Shown piece by piece: positions 36,223 through 44,483 of a stretch of 64,000 nucleotides of DNA (position 1 is its first letter; the number at the start of each line of letters is the position of its first letter). Below the pieces are notes generated by a model, which made no database searches, was not told the origin of the DNA, and saw only the letters and a list, made by a program, of their open reading frames with translations. The translations under genes and the position numbers were made by a program. Source of the stretch: Armatimonadota bacterium (GTDB taxonomy: Bacteria; Armatimonadota; Zipacnadia; Zipacnadales; JABUFB01); assembly GCA_013314775.1 (NCBI GenBank), contig JABUFB010000008.1, positions 186,001 through 250,000 on the forward strand, given 5' to 3'.

Positions 36223-37043
36223 TCGCCTCTGACCGTCTTCTGCTGCGGTTCGCACTCCTGCTGGCGGCATCGACGGCCGCCCTGCCGCCCTGGTCTGCTT
36301 GCGCGAGCTCCGTTGATGTCGCCGAGATCTTCGCCCGGGCCAACGAGTCCTACGACAAAGGAGACTTCGCCTCGGCGGCGGCCGGCTACGCGCGGTGCGT
36401 CGAACTGGGCGCGGACGGGGCCGATGTGCTCTATAATCTGGGCAATGCTCGCGCGCGTTCCCACCAGCCCGGTCAGGCAATGGCCGCATACTGGGCCGCG
36501 AGACGGATCGCGCCGCGCGACCCTGATCTGCTGTCGAATATGGAGCAGCTCACCGCAATGCGTGCCGACGCAGCGCCTCAGGTCCCGCGTTCGTGGCTCA
36601 TGGCGGCAGCCGGGGGGCTTGTGCTCCGATTCACGGTGAACGAACTGGCCGGCGCGGCGCTTCTGGCGCTACTCGCTCTCACAGTGGCCGGTGTGTTGCT
36701 CATCCTGCGTGAAGGCCCGCAACGCCGTCTATGGGTGGTGTTCCTGGTGTTGGCGCTGGCGACAGTGGTTACAGGCGCCTCGGCTTGGGCGAAGTGGGAC
36801 CACGACTACAGGCATCCCCCCGCTTTTGTGACCGGCGACCCGGCAACCATGCGGTCCGGCCCGGGGAGGCATTTCGAGGTCACGGGCAATCTGCAGGCCG
36901 GCACGCAGGTGGAGCCGATCCGGCGGTCGGGGATATGGACCGAGATTCGCCTCGCAACCGGCAAGCGCGCCTGGTTGGAGGAGAGCAGTCTGGCGCGACC
37001 GCCGGAGGCCCGCGCATCCGGCAAGCACTCGAAAGCTGAGTGA
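36219..37043 (+). CDS. batE: TPR plus SH3 membrane protein, BatE-like
   Basis: A 274-residue protein: signal peptide, two TPR-like repeats (IFARANESYDKGDFASAAAG and VLYNLGNARARSHQPGQAMA), two membrane helices near 145-180 and a bacterial SH3 domain (MRSGPGRHFEVTGNLQAGTQ onwards) in the C-terminus. This matches BatE. The start ATG lies in an ATGA overlap with batD. The SH3 domain may bind peptidoglycan, which would place the complex at the cell wall. Confidence 0.87.
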   Translation: MIASDRLLLRFALLLAASTAALPPWSACASSVDVAEIFARANESYDKGDFASAAAGYARCVELGADGADVLYNLGNARARSHQPGQAMAAYWAARRIAPRDPDLLSNMEQLTAMRADAAPQVPRSWLMAAAGGLVLRFTVNELAGAALLALLALTVAGVLLILREGPQRRLWVVFLVLALATVVTGASAWAKWDHDYRHPPAFVTGDPATMRSGPGRHFEVTGNLQAGTQVEPIRRSGIWTEIRLATGKRAWLEESSLARPPEARASGKHSKAE

Positions 37044-37059
37044 CGCACACAGGAGGCCG

Positions 37060-39375
37060 GTGGACACGCAGCGCAGTCTGACGCCGTACTACTTCGTGGT
37101 CGCCGGTGTCATCCTCCAGGGATTGTCTCCCGTCCTGACCAAGCTACTGCTCATGGACGGCCTCTCCCGGGAGTCAGTTGTCACTGCCCGCTATCTACTG
37201 GCCGTGGCGCTGATGATACCCTTCGGCATCCCCCACAAGCGCCGCGATGGGCCCACCGAGCGGCCGCGACCCCAGGACTGGCTTGGACTGTTCCTCGTGG
37301 GCGCCCTGGGTTCGGGCGTGGGTGCGCTGCTTTTCACCGCGGCCCTGGAGTTTTCCTCCGCCGGCGTCGTCAATTCCATCTCGAAAACCGCGCCGATCTT
37401 TGTCGCGTTCCTAGGCTACCTGACTCTGAGCGAACGGGTCAGTTCCGTACGCCTGCTACTCGTTGGCGCGATGGTCGGCGCTGACGCACTGATCGGCCTC
37501 GGCGAGCTCACCTTTGGTGTCTCTGAGGCCCGAACACGACTTCTTGGGGATGGTCTCGCGTTGTTGGCCGGTATCACCCGTGCTACCGCCGAGATCCTCG
37601 CAAAGAGCGCTCTTTGTCGCTTCAGCCCCTCCACAGTTACTCTTTGGCGGTTCGGCGGCGGTTTGCTCGTGACCGCCAGTGTATCCCTGGTGAACGGTTC
37701 GTGGCCCGACCTGATGGAACTCGACCCGAGGGGCGTTTTCCTACTGCTTCTTCTCGGCGGTGTCAGCACAGCCCTGTCCATGTATCTGTATTACCGCGGC
37801 ACCGCCGAGATACCGGTGCATGTCGCGGTCAGCCTGAAGATATTGGGAGCCGTGGTCACCGCGGTCGTGTCCTGGGTGGTGCTGCGCGAGACCCTGAACC
37901 TGTACCATGTGGCGGGTATGGGCGTGCTGATCTCCGGCGGCTACCTGCTGGTGATTCGCACTGCCCGGGAAACGCCTGCAGTCCCGGGTGAGCTCGAGGA
38001 GCCTGCCCCTGCCGCTGCACCTGAGCCGCCTACCCGGGGCCAGCTCCGGGCGCGACTGACGTGGATCATCGCCTCGATCATCGTCGCGACACTCCTCGCT
38101 TCAACGCTCCTGTCCATCCGGCACACCAACAACGTCGTCCGGCAGCAGACGCGGCTTACCATGGGCAAGGTGGCGGCGGTCCTGGTTCAGCTGACATCGC
38201 TGGAGGACCCGATATCGCGCAATTCGCTCCAGCAGTTCATCGACCGCGTTGTGCGTCATCGCCTGCGGGATGACTTGTTCTCGGTGGACATTGTCTACAT
38301 CGTGGTGGCGGACGAAAACGACAATGTGATCGCCTTCGCGGTGAATGAGGATATCGCGCTGGTGACCCGCGATGGGCGTCCGTACCGGCCCACTGACCCG
38401 CGCGCCGCGCAACAGCTGGTAGCAATGTCCCGCGCTGGGCAACTCGGGCGGCGGCAGGACCTGATCCCGGTGCGCGCAACCCTACGGGGCAACGGGCACG
38501 AAGCTGAACGCAGCCCGTACGTGGAGATTGGGTGCAAGCGCAGCATCGCCAACCGGGTGCTGGCGGAAATCGCGATCCGCAACCTGGTGCTGGTGCTGGT
38601 GCTGGTGGCCCTGGGCATCGCCGTTGCGTCCGGCTGGGTGCGCCGAATGACTTCCCCCCTGGAGCGCCTGGCGATCTCAATGCAGCGCCTCTCGGGTGGC
38701 GAACTGGACCTGCCGTTGTTCTCCGAAGGTCGGGGCGAACTGCGGGAGATGGGCGATTCCCTGCAGGATCTGCGTGAGGCCCTGCGTCTCGGCGGAGCCC
38801 TGCGCCGGTCGCTGGTGAACTACGCGAGCACCCAGCTTGGACACGCAGTCCCCGGCTGCGAGAGTGCCGGTGATCCCGCCGAGACCCGGGAGACCGTGCT
38901 GATGTTCGTCCGTCCGCCCAGTCCCGCTCCGGGCGAGTCATCTCCCGACATTCCTGCGCTGGTGGATCGCGTGGTGACCACGGCTCTGCGCAATGATGGG
39001 GAGATCCTCGGCCAGGCGGATGGCCAGGTGGTGGTCGGATGGAGCGGAGGCGGGGATGAAGACGCCCTCTGGGCAGCAGCGACGGCGCTCCGGGTGGTGC
39101 ACTCCGATCCTGTGGGCGGACATTCGGCTCCCACGGTGATGCTCAGTGCGCAGTCCCTTTCATGCGCCGGACCGGGGTTGGATCTCATGCGCATCGCCGG
39201 GGAACTCCCAGCCGTGCCTGAGCCTGGCGCTGTGTATGCTGATCGAGGCTTCGTTGAACTCGCCGGGGGACTGGTGGAGGCCGTTGAGACCGGCGATCCG
39301 GCGGTGTGGCGCATTGTCGGAATGCTCGAGGATGCGGGTGATTTCGCGGGGATTGCGGGTGTGGAAGAAGGATAG
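37060..39375 (+). CDS. Fusion of EamA transporter, HAMP sensor module and degenerate cyclase-like domain
   Basis: A 771-residue protein with an unusual domain order. Residues 8-300 form a complete ten-helix EamA/DMT transporter with the two repeats (LTLSERVSSVRLL and VVLRETLNLYHVAG are the repeat ends). A Pro/Glu/Ala linker follows, then a membrane helix (333-353), an extracytoplasmic Cache-like part (354-508), a second helix (508-526) and a HAMP domain (527-580). Residues 610-740 resemble a class III nucleotide cyclase fold (ETVLMFVRPP, then GQADGQVVVGW) without the first metal aspartate. GTG start with AGGAGG close by; 16 bases after batE. A transporter joined to a sensor suggests ligand-coupled signalling, but the output domain is probably inactive as a cyclase. 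Confidence 0.8.
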   Translation: MDTQRSLTPYYFVVAGVILQGLSPVLTKLLLMDGLSRESVVTARYLLAVALMIPFGIPHKRRDGPTERPRPQDWLGLFLVGALGSGVGALLFTAALEFSSAGVVNSISKTAPIFVAFLGYLTLSERVSSVRLLLVGAMVGADALIGLGELTFGVSEARTRLLGDGLALLAGITRATAEILAKSALCRFSPSTVTLWRFGGGLLVTASVSLVNGSWPDLMELDPRGVFLLLLLGGVSTALSMYLYYRGTAEIPVHVAVSLKILGAVVTAVVSWVVLRETLNLYHVAGMGVLISGGYLLVIRTARETPAVPGELEEPAPAAAPEPPTRGQLRARLTWIIASIIVATLLASTLLSIRHTNNVVRQQTRLTMGKVAAVLVQLTSLEDPISRNSLQQFIDRVVRHRLRDDLFSVDIVYIVVADENDNVIAFAVNEDIALVTRDGRPYRPTDPRAAQQLVAMSRAGQLGRRQDLIPVRATLRGNGHEAERSPYVEIGCKRSIANRVLAEIAIRNLVLVLVLVALGIAVASGWVRRMTSPLERLAISMQRLSGGELDLPLFSEGRGELREMGDSLQDLREALRLGGALRRSLVNYASTQLGHAVPGCESAGDPAETRETVLMFVRPPSPAPGESSPDIPALVDRVVTTALRNDGEILGQADGQVVVGWSGGGDEDALWAAATALRVVHSDPVGGHSAPTVMLSAQSLSCAGPGLDLMRIAGELPAVPEPGAVYADRGFVELAGGLVEAVETGDPAVWRIVGMLEDAGDFAGIAGVEEG

Positions 39376-39390
39376 ACGCGGGCGCGAGGT

Positions 39391-39399
39391 CCGGCTTCT
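39391..39399. repeat. Left target-site duplication of the insertion sequence
   Basis: CCGGCTTCT abuts the left inverted repeat and matches the right flank CCGGCTGCT in 8 of 9 bases. Confidence 0.6.
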
Positions 39400-39433
39400 G
39401 GGTCGGACTCGATTTTGTTGGTAGATTGACGTT

Positions 39434-40726
39434 TCATGCTGCTCTTGCGGCTTTATTGAGGCGGTCGTAGTCACCGTTGAGTAGGGCGCATCGGATCGCC
39501 AGCACCGCATCGGCACCCGATCGCGTCCAGCGCATCCCCGCCCGCTTCATCCGATGCCCAATCACAACTTTGCACGCCGCTTCTACCGGTCCGCTGCCGA
39601 TCATCATCCCTCGGGCGCGGAACTGCGGGTAGGCCATGCGCTTGCGGTGCCGGGTGAAATACCCCGTCTCGGTGCGTATCACCGCGGCTGCTTCTGGCGT
39701 CGACGCTTTCATTCGTCTCAAGGAACGCAGCAGGCTGCGTGGACCCGTGTCACGCAGCTTCCGGCAATGCTCCCGGGCCCACCGATCACCCGCCGCACTG
39801 TCCTGCGCATACAAGGCCCGTCGCAGTGTCCAGATGTGCTCGCAGGCGTGCCAGTAGTCCACGATCTGCGTCGCGTCTGGGAAATGGTGGGCTGCCAGAT
39901 TCCAGATCCACTCCGCCCCATCCCCGATCACCACCTGCTCTTGTGCCTGCTCCACGCCCTGGAAAACCGCCGCCGCATACATTCGTTCTGCGAACTGCTC
40001 CGCAGGCTCCTGGGCCGCGACATAGTAGCTGTGGATGGCCTCATCGTTCCCTTCCGCGTCCGGTTCCCCTCTGTAGATCACCCCCGCCTTAATCTCATGC
40101 CACTGACCGTCAATATGCGCGTGAGTGCCATCCACAGCCACGTACACACGTCTTGGGGCTTGCGCCACAAGGGGCAGAACTTCCCCATCAAACACCGCCG
40201 CTATCTGTTCCCTCTCCTGCTCCCGCAGCTTCGGACCAAGCTCATAACTGACCTTTTCCGCGCAGCTTTCCACCATGTGCAGACCCGTTGTCAACTCCAC
40301 AAGCTCGCACATCTCCTGATACGTGACACGACCAATGAAATGCCCCGCTAACGCCTTCACAGCAGGCGTCCATTGTAGGCCCGTTACTCCCTGCCGAGCA
40401 TCCCACGGGATGTGTCCCGTCTTGCACCCACGGCAGTAGTAGTAGCTGCGCAGGACCTTCACCGTACCTGCCAGCGTCATCAAATACTTGGGGCGGTAAT
40501 CAATGAATTTCGCCCGACGACCGCACGAGCAGGCGATACTGCAACCCTCGTAACTCGCGCGATGGCTGATCTGCTCTACCCCTTCTTCCACGACTACCTG
40601 AGCCACCTGGCGACCGATCGTGACCGCCATTTCTTCCGCTTCCTGCACGCTGTTCACCGACAAATGTTCTTTGCACCAAGCGCGGAAGCCATCAAGCAGG
40701 TCCTGCATCTGTTCGCGTGGAACCAT
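39434..40726 (-). CDS. ISKra4-family transposase
   Basis: A 430-residue DDE transposase that looks intact. A zinc-finger-like start (CSCGRRAKF and CRGCKTGHIPWD) is followed by the catalytic core: first aspartate in YVAVDGTHAHIDG, second in VIGDGAEWIWN, and the terminal acid region in MIGSGPVEAACKVVIGHRMK. The C-terminus MKRAGMRWTRSGADAVLAIR is typical of ISKra4 proteins. Start ATG lies six bases after AGGGGTGA, which is inside a hairpin arm. Length matches the family (about 400-450). Confidence 0.9.
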   Translation of the reverse strand: MVPREQMQDLLDGFRAWCKEHLSVNSVQEAEEMAVTIGRQVAQVVVEEGVEQISHRASYEGCSIACSCGRRAKFIDYRPKYLMTLAGTVKVLRSYYYCRGCKTGHIPWDARQGVTGLQWTPAVKALAGHFIGRVTYQEMCELVELTTGLHMVESCAEKVSYELGPKLREQEREQIAAVFDGEVLPLVAQAPRRVYVAVDGTHAHIDGQWHEIKAGVIYRGEPDAEGNDEAIHSYYVAAQEPAEQFAERMYAAAVFQGVEQAQEQVVIGDGAEWIWNLAAHHFPDATQIVDYWHACEHIWTLRRALYAQDSAAGDRWAREHCRKLRDTGPRSLLRSLRRMKASTPEAAAVIRTETGYFTRHRKRMAYPQFRARGMMIGSGPVEAACKVVIGHRMKRAGMRWTRSGADAVLAIRCALLNGDYDRLNKAARAA

Positions 40727-40730
40727 GACG

Positions 40731-40791
40731 GGTCACCCCTGTATCGGTCTGTATTGGTCTGGCACACACAGTTCTCGATACAGGGGTGACC
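40731..40791 (-). promoter_or_regulatory. 16-bp perfect inverted repeat covering the transposase ribosome site
   Basis: GGTCACCCCTGTATCG and its exact complement (40776-40791) are separated by 29 bases. In the mRNA the second arm contains the Shine-Dalgarno sequence AGGGGUGA four bases from the end of the stem and just before the AUG. Folding would hide the ribosome site in transcripts that enter from outside. Two tandem 10-bp units, GTATCGGTCT and GTATTGGTCT, lie at 40741-40760. Confidence 0.65.
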
Positions 40792-40829
40792 TCCCTGCAA
40801 AAACCCACCTACTTACGGCGGTCAGACCC

Positions 40830-40838
40830 CCGGCTGCT
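40830..40838. repeat. Right target-site duplication of the insertion sequence
   Basis: CCGGCTGCT directly follows the right inverted repeat and matches the left flank in 8 of 9 bases. Confidence 0.6.
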
Positions 40839-40845
40839 GCACCGT

Positions 40846-40875
40846 TTGACCCACTGCACGACCTGCTGCTATAAT
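40846..40875 (+). promoter_or_regulatory. Near-consensus sigma-70 promoter of the CBS-permease operon
   Basis: TTGACC and a perfect TATAAT are 18 bases apart. The start of transcription should fall near 40882. The insertion sequence ends 16 bases before the -35 box. Confidence 0.75.
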
Positions 40876-40891
40876 CCCCCCGTGAGTGCTC

Positions 40892-40915
40892 GGCGGAGCT
40901 GCATGCGGCTCCGCC
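40892..40915 (+). other. Hairpin in the 5' leader of the CBS-permease mRNA
   Basis: GGCGGAGC and GCTCCGCC form a perfect 8-bp stem with an 8-base loop, beginning about 10 bases after the predicted transcription start and followed by TTT. It may protect the 5' end or attenuate transcription. Confidence 0.5.
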
Positions 40916-40946
40916 TTTGACTATCTGGATTCCTGTGGGTGGCCTG

Positions 40947-41417
40947 ATGGTTGCACGCGATATCATGAAGACCGAAGTCGTGTCACTCCTGGGCACCGAC
41001 ACCGCTCGGCGCGCGGGTGAAGTCATGCTGGAGAGCGGCCACTCGGCACTCCCGGTTCTCGATGAGAACGGGAACCTGCTGGGAGTGTTCGGGGAGTCAG
41101 ATATCCTTGCCCTGACCCTGCCCGAGTACCTGTCCTCGGTCGATCTGAGCTTTCTGCCGAAATCCGTAACTTTCCCGATACCCGGTGGCCAGGACCTGGA
41201 CAGCGTTCACGTCGCCTCCGTACTCCGCCCCCAGATGCTGCGCGCGGTCCCGCCTGACGAGCCGGTGGTCGAGGTGGCGCGCATCATGATTCGCGAGCAC
41301 GTACGCCGCTGCTTCGTAGTTGAGGGCCGCAAGCTTGTGGGGATCATCAGCCGGCGCGACCTCATGCATATCATCGTGCGCCCCACCATTGAGAGCAACG
41401 GGAGTGAGCAGGCGTGA
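40947..41417 (+). CDS. Tandem CBS-domain protein
   Basis: A 156-residue soluble protein made of two CBS motifs (VARDIMKTEVVSLLGTDTAR with ALPVLDENGNLLGVFGESDI, and MLRAVPPDEPVVEVARIMI with CFVVEGRKLVGIISRRDLM), separated by a 30-residue insert. CBS pairs bind adenine nucleotides and gate transporters or enzymes. ATG 40947 is preferred to an upstream TTG because the CBS fold starts there. It overlaps the permease gene by GTGA, so it probably regulates that permease. Confidence 0.88.
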   Translation: MVARDIMKTEVVSLLGTDTARRAGEVMLESGHSALPVLDENGNLLGVFGESDILALTLPEYLSSVDLSFLPKSVTFPIPGGQDLDSVHVASVLRPQMLRAVPPDEPVVEVARIMIREHVRRCFVVEGRKLVGIISRRDLMHIIVRPTIESNGSEQA

Positions 41418-42922
41418 CCCTGTACGACTACCTTGGGGCCGCGCTCTTTGTCCCAATCGCCGCCCTGCTCCTGCGCCGTCTGAGATTCGCCCCGCTATGG
41501 GCCGTCGTGGTTCCGCTTGTCACCTCCGGGCTATTCTTGGGTCTCCTGACAATCGGCCTCACGCTTCCCCAGTCGGCGGCATCGGCGCTGTTCATCTTCG
41601 CCTACATCGTGATCGCCTCGGAACGGGTCCACAAGACCAAAGTGGCCCTTGCCGGGGCTGCAGTGATGCTCGTTTTCGGACTCATCGACCAACATACGGC
41701 TTTCCACGGGCATGAGGAAGTGGAAGGCACCGACTGGAACACCATCTTTCTGCTCATCGGGATGATGGTGATTGTGAGCATCACGCGCCATACCGGTGTC
41801 TTCCAGTGGATAGCGATCAAGGCTGCCAAGCTCGCCAAGGGCAGCCCGGTCCTGATCATGATCTACCTGTCCATCGCCACCGCCGCACTCTCGGCGGGGT
41901 TGGATAATGTGACGACCGTGCTGCTCATCGCCCCCGTAACCATCCTGATCTGCGAGAGCCTCGGGGTCGATCCCGTCCCGTTCCTGATTGCGGTGGTTCT
42001 GTCCTCGAACATTGGCGGCACGGCTACGCTCATCGGGGACCCACCCAATATCATGATCGGTTCATCGGCCAGGATAGGCTTCAACGACTTCCTCATCATC
42101 AACGGACCTGTGGTCCTCGCGATTATTGCGGTCTTCCTCGCGACGATCTGGTTCACATTTCGCAATAGCCTCAAGGTGACGCCTGAACAGGCCGCACAGG
42201 TGATGGAGTTCGACGAAACCCGGGCCATCACCGACAAGATCCTCCTGAAGCGCTGCCTGTTCGTTATCGGCGCGGTGCTCATCGGATTTGGGCTTCATGG
42301 GCAGCTGGGGCTCGAGCCTGCGACAATCGCTCTCGCCGGCGCCGCGGCACTGCTTCTGATGCCCCGGGCCGACCCGGAAGAGACACTCAAGGAAGTTGAA
42401 TGGCCCACGATCTTCTTCTTCGTCGGCCTTTTTGTCATGGTCAGTGCGCTGGTGAAGACCGGCGTGGTGCGGCTGGTCGGGCAGGGGATCATCAGCCTGA
42501 CCTGCGGGGATGACATCTCGGGCGGCCTCGACGGCGGCCAGCGGTTCGCCCTGACCATGGGCGTGTTGTGGTTCTCCGCAATCGCTTCGGGCATCGTGGA
42601 CAACATTCCCTTTGTCGCCACGATGAACGCGGTTATCCACGACATGGCGTTCAACCTGCACCCGGACGCCGCAAACGCCGACTTCTTCCAGATCGCCCAC
42701 GCGCCGGACATCCTGCCACTGTGGTGGGCCCTGTCACTCGGAGCGTGTCTGGGTGGCAACTTCACCCTGGTGGGCGCGTCCGCCAACGTGGTGGTCGCGG
42801 GGATTGCCGAACGTTCCCGGCACCCACTGAGCTTCGTGCGATTCATGAAATACGGGATCCCCATCACGCTTCAGGGGATCATCCTGTCCAGTATCTATCT
42901 CTGGTTCAAGTTCCTGCGATGA
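41414..42922 (+). CDS. NhaD/ArsB-type ion-transporter-superfamily permease
   Basis: A 502-residue membrane protein with about twelve helices and the two helical-hairpin regions of the ion transporter (SLC13/ArsB/NhaD) superfamily. Typical signatures are SAGLDNVTTVLLIAPVTI (near 160), SNIGGTATLIGDPPNIMIG (near 195), IASGIVDNIPFVATMNAVI (near 400) and LGACLGGNFTLVGASANVVV (near 440). The TLIGDPPN loop favours the NhaD/P-protein branch over arsenite carriers. Sodium/proton exchange or carboxylate transport are possible. GTG start overlaps the CBS stop; TGA overlaps the next ATG. Confidence 0.9.
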   Translation: MTLYDYLGAALFVPIAALLLRRLRFAPLWAVVVPLVTSGLFLGLLTIGLTLPQSAASALFIFAYIVIASERVHKTKVALAGAAVMLVFGLIDQHTAFHGHEEVEGTDWNTIFLLIGMMVIVSITRHTGVFQWIAIKAAKLAKGSPVLIMIYLSIATAALSAGLDNVTTVLLIAPVTILICESLGVDPVPFLIAVVLSSNIGGTATLIGDPPNIMIGSSARIGFNDFLIINGPVVLAIIAVFLATIWFTFRNSLKVTPEQAAQVMEFDETRAITDKILLKRCLFVIGAVLIGFGLHGQLGLEPATIALAGAAALLLMPRADPEETLKEVEWPTIFFFVGLFVMVSALVKTGVVRLVGQGIISLTCGDDISGGLDGGQRFALTMGVLWFSAIASGIVDNIPFVATMNAVIHDMAFNLHPDAANADFFQIAHAPDILPLWWALSLGACLGGNFTLVGASANVVVAGIAERSRHPLSFVRFMKYGIPITLQGIILSSIYLWFKFLR

Positions 42923-43707
42923 TCACCGTTGGCGTGGATGTGGGTTCCGCGACGACCAAAGCGGCGGTGCTGGATGCGGTCGCCATGCAGGTTGTCGCCA
43001 CCTGGCAGGAGCCCACAAGCTGGAGCCCGTCGGAGACGGGCGCTCGCGCTCTCGCACGCGTGCTGGAGATTGCTGGGCTGGAGCGTGGACAGATCGCCTG
43101 CATCGTGGGCACAGGCTATGGCCGGTTTGCGCTGGCTGAATCCAACCTGCGGGTGACCGAGATCACCTGCCATGCCCAGGGCGCACATGTGCTGGCCCCC
43201 GAGACGCGCACGGTGATCGACATCGGCGGCCAGGACAGCAAGGCTATCGCGCTGGCGCCGGACGGGAAGCCCGAGACATTCGCCATGAACGACAAGTGCG
43301 CCGCCGGTACCGGGCGGTTCCTGGAGTTCATGGCTCGGGCGCTCGATGTGGAACTCATGGAACTGGGGCAACTCGCCCTGCACTCTGATTCGCCGGCGCC
43401 GATCAGCAGCGTCTGCACGGTCTTCGCCGAATCCGAAGTGGTGGGCCTGCTTGCCGATGGGGTGGCGCGCGAGGACATCGCCGCCGGGCTCTGCCGTGCC
43501 GTTGCCCAGCGGGCCATGGCGCTGGCAAACCAGGTGGGCGTCCGGGAGCCGGTAATGGCCACCGGCGGGGTTGCGCTCAATGACGGAATCATCGCCGCCC
43601 TTGCAGTCGAATTGGGCTTTGAGCCCCTGCGCGTCGAAGCGCCCCAGATGGTGGGAGCAATCGGCGCTGCATCGGTTGGGGCTGAGAGGATGACCCGCGA
43701 CGAATAG
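42919..43707 (+). CDS. HgdC/BadF-type ATPase, activator of 2-hydroxyacyl-CoA dehydratases
   Basis: A 262-residue single-domain ASKHA ATPase. The phosphate loop is VDVGSATTKAAVLD (6-19), the second DIGGQDSKAIAL motif lies near 97, and two cysteines in NDKCAAGTGRF (near 125) and SVCTVFAESEV (near 164) match the shared [4Fe-4S] ligands of the dimeric activator. Length equals HgdC/CompA (about 260). No dehydratase subunits are in the window, so its client is unknown. The start in an ATGA overlap with the permease is chosen over an upstream frame opening. Confidence 0.92.
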   Translation: MITVGVDVGSATTKAAVLDAVAMQVVATWQEPTSWSPSETGARALARVLEIAGLERGQIACIVGTGYGRFALAESNLRVTEITCHAQGAHVLAPETRTVIDIGGQDSKAIALAPDGKPETFAMNDKCAAGTGRFLEFMARALDVELMELGQLALHSDSPAPISSVCTVFAESEVVGLLADGVAREDIAAGLCRAVAQRAMALANQVGVREPVMATGGVALNDGIIAALAVELGFEPLRVEAPQMVGAIGAASVGAERMTRDE

Positions 43708-43729
43708 ATCACTGCTCTGCTTCCTTCTG

Positions 43730-44452
43730 TTGATCGCGTGCGCCCTGGCCTGCTGTCAGCCTGAGCCTGGCGACGCGGTGCGCCGCCTGGTCAATCAGGG
43801 CACCAGTTTCTACCGTGAGGCCAAGTTCGATGCCGCTCGCAATTCCTTTGAGCGCGCACTGGAGCTTGCGCCGGGGTACATCGCAGCCACCCAGTGGATG
43901 GCTGTGGTCTGCCACCGTCAGGGCGACCTGCCCGCTGCCTTGCCTCACTACTGGGCGGTTCAGCGGTCCTCTTTTCCGCCCTTGCCTGAAGGCTGTGACG
44001 CTGTAAAGGCCCGGGAGCGCGAACTGCTCGTGGAGTGCGAAGCTGTGCTGGTTATCGAGCTCAACCGCACGCGCATGGAGAACAACCTGCCGATGTGCGT
44101 TCCGGACCCGCGCCTGTGCGTCATTGCGCGCCAGCACAGCGAGGAGATGCGCGACCTGAAGTATTTCGCCCATGAATCGCCGGTGGATGGCCTGCGCACC
44201 ATCCTTGACCGGTTCCGCCGGGCATATCCGGAGGCCGAGACGTACTCCATCGCCGAAAACATCGCCCGGCGGTACGGAACCGGGCTGTGGAGCCTGACCG
44301 TGGAGAACGCCCGTGAGACCCACTCGGACTGGATGAACAGTCCCGGGCACCGAGCGAACATTCTTACCGAGAAGTTCACTCACGTGGGAATCGGCCTGTC
44401 CGTCAATGCGAACGGGGACTATTGGGCAACCCAGTTCTTCGCACGGTTCTGA
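43730..44452 (+). CDS. CAP (SCP/PR1-like) domain protein with TPR, probable lipoprotein
   Basis: About 240 residues. The N-terminus is a hydrophobic stretch ending LACCQPEPG, then a TPR-like pair (LVNQGTSFYREAKFDAARNS), then a CAP domain with the expected histidines (RQHSEEMRDLKYFAHES), glutamate in SIAENIARR and the NSPGHRANILTEKFTHVGIG block. The start is uncertain: TTG 43730 is the first standard start, but hydrophobic and basic residues of a signal peptide continue in frame back to about 43703 with only CTG or ACG available before a stop. Role in the envelope is inferred. Confidence 0.82.
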   Translation: MIACALACCQPEPGDAVRRLVNQGTSFYREAKFDAARNSFERALELAPGYIAATQWMAVVCHRQGDLPAALPHYWAVQRSSFPPLPEGCDAVKARERELLVECEAVLVIELNRTRMENNLPMCVPDPRLCVIARQHSEEMRDLKYFAHESPVDGLRTILDRFRRAYPEAETYSIAENIARRYGTGLWSLTVENARETHSDWMNSPGHRANILTEKFTHVGIGLSVNANGDYWATQFFARF

Positions 44453-44483
44453 GATCCGGTGCGCGCCCGCGGAGGTGATCAAT

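Larger units (their letters stand above)
39400..40829. mobile_element. ISKra4-family insertion sequence, 1430 bp
   Basis: One full transposase gene is bounded by imperfect terminal inverted repeats: GGGTCGGAC at 39400 and, read inward from 40829, GGGTCTGAC, with further matches in the next 20 bases. The flanks carry a 9-bp near-duplication. The element has landed between the EamA fusion gene (ends 39375) and the promoter of the CBS-permease operon (-35 box at 40846). The almost intact target duplication suggests fairly recent insertion. Confidence 0.75.
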
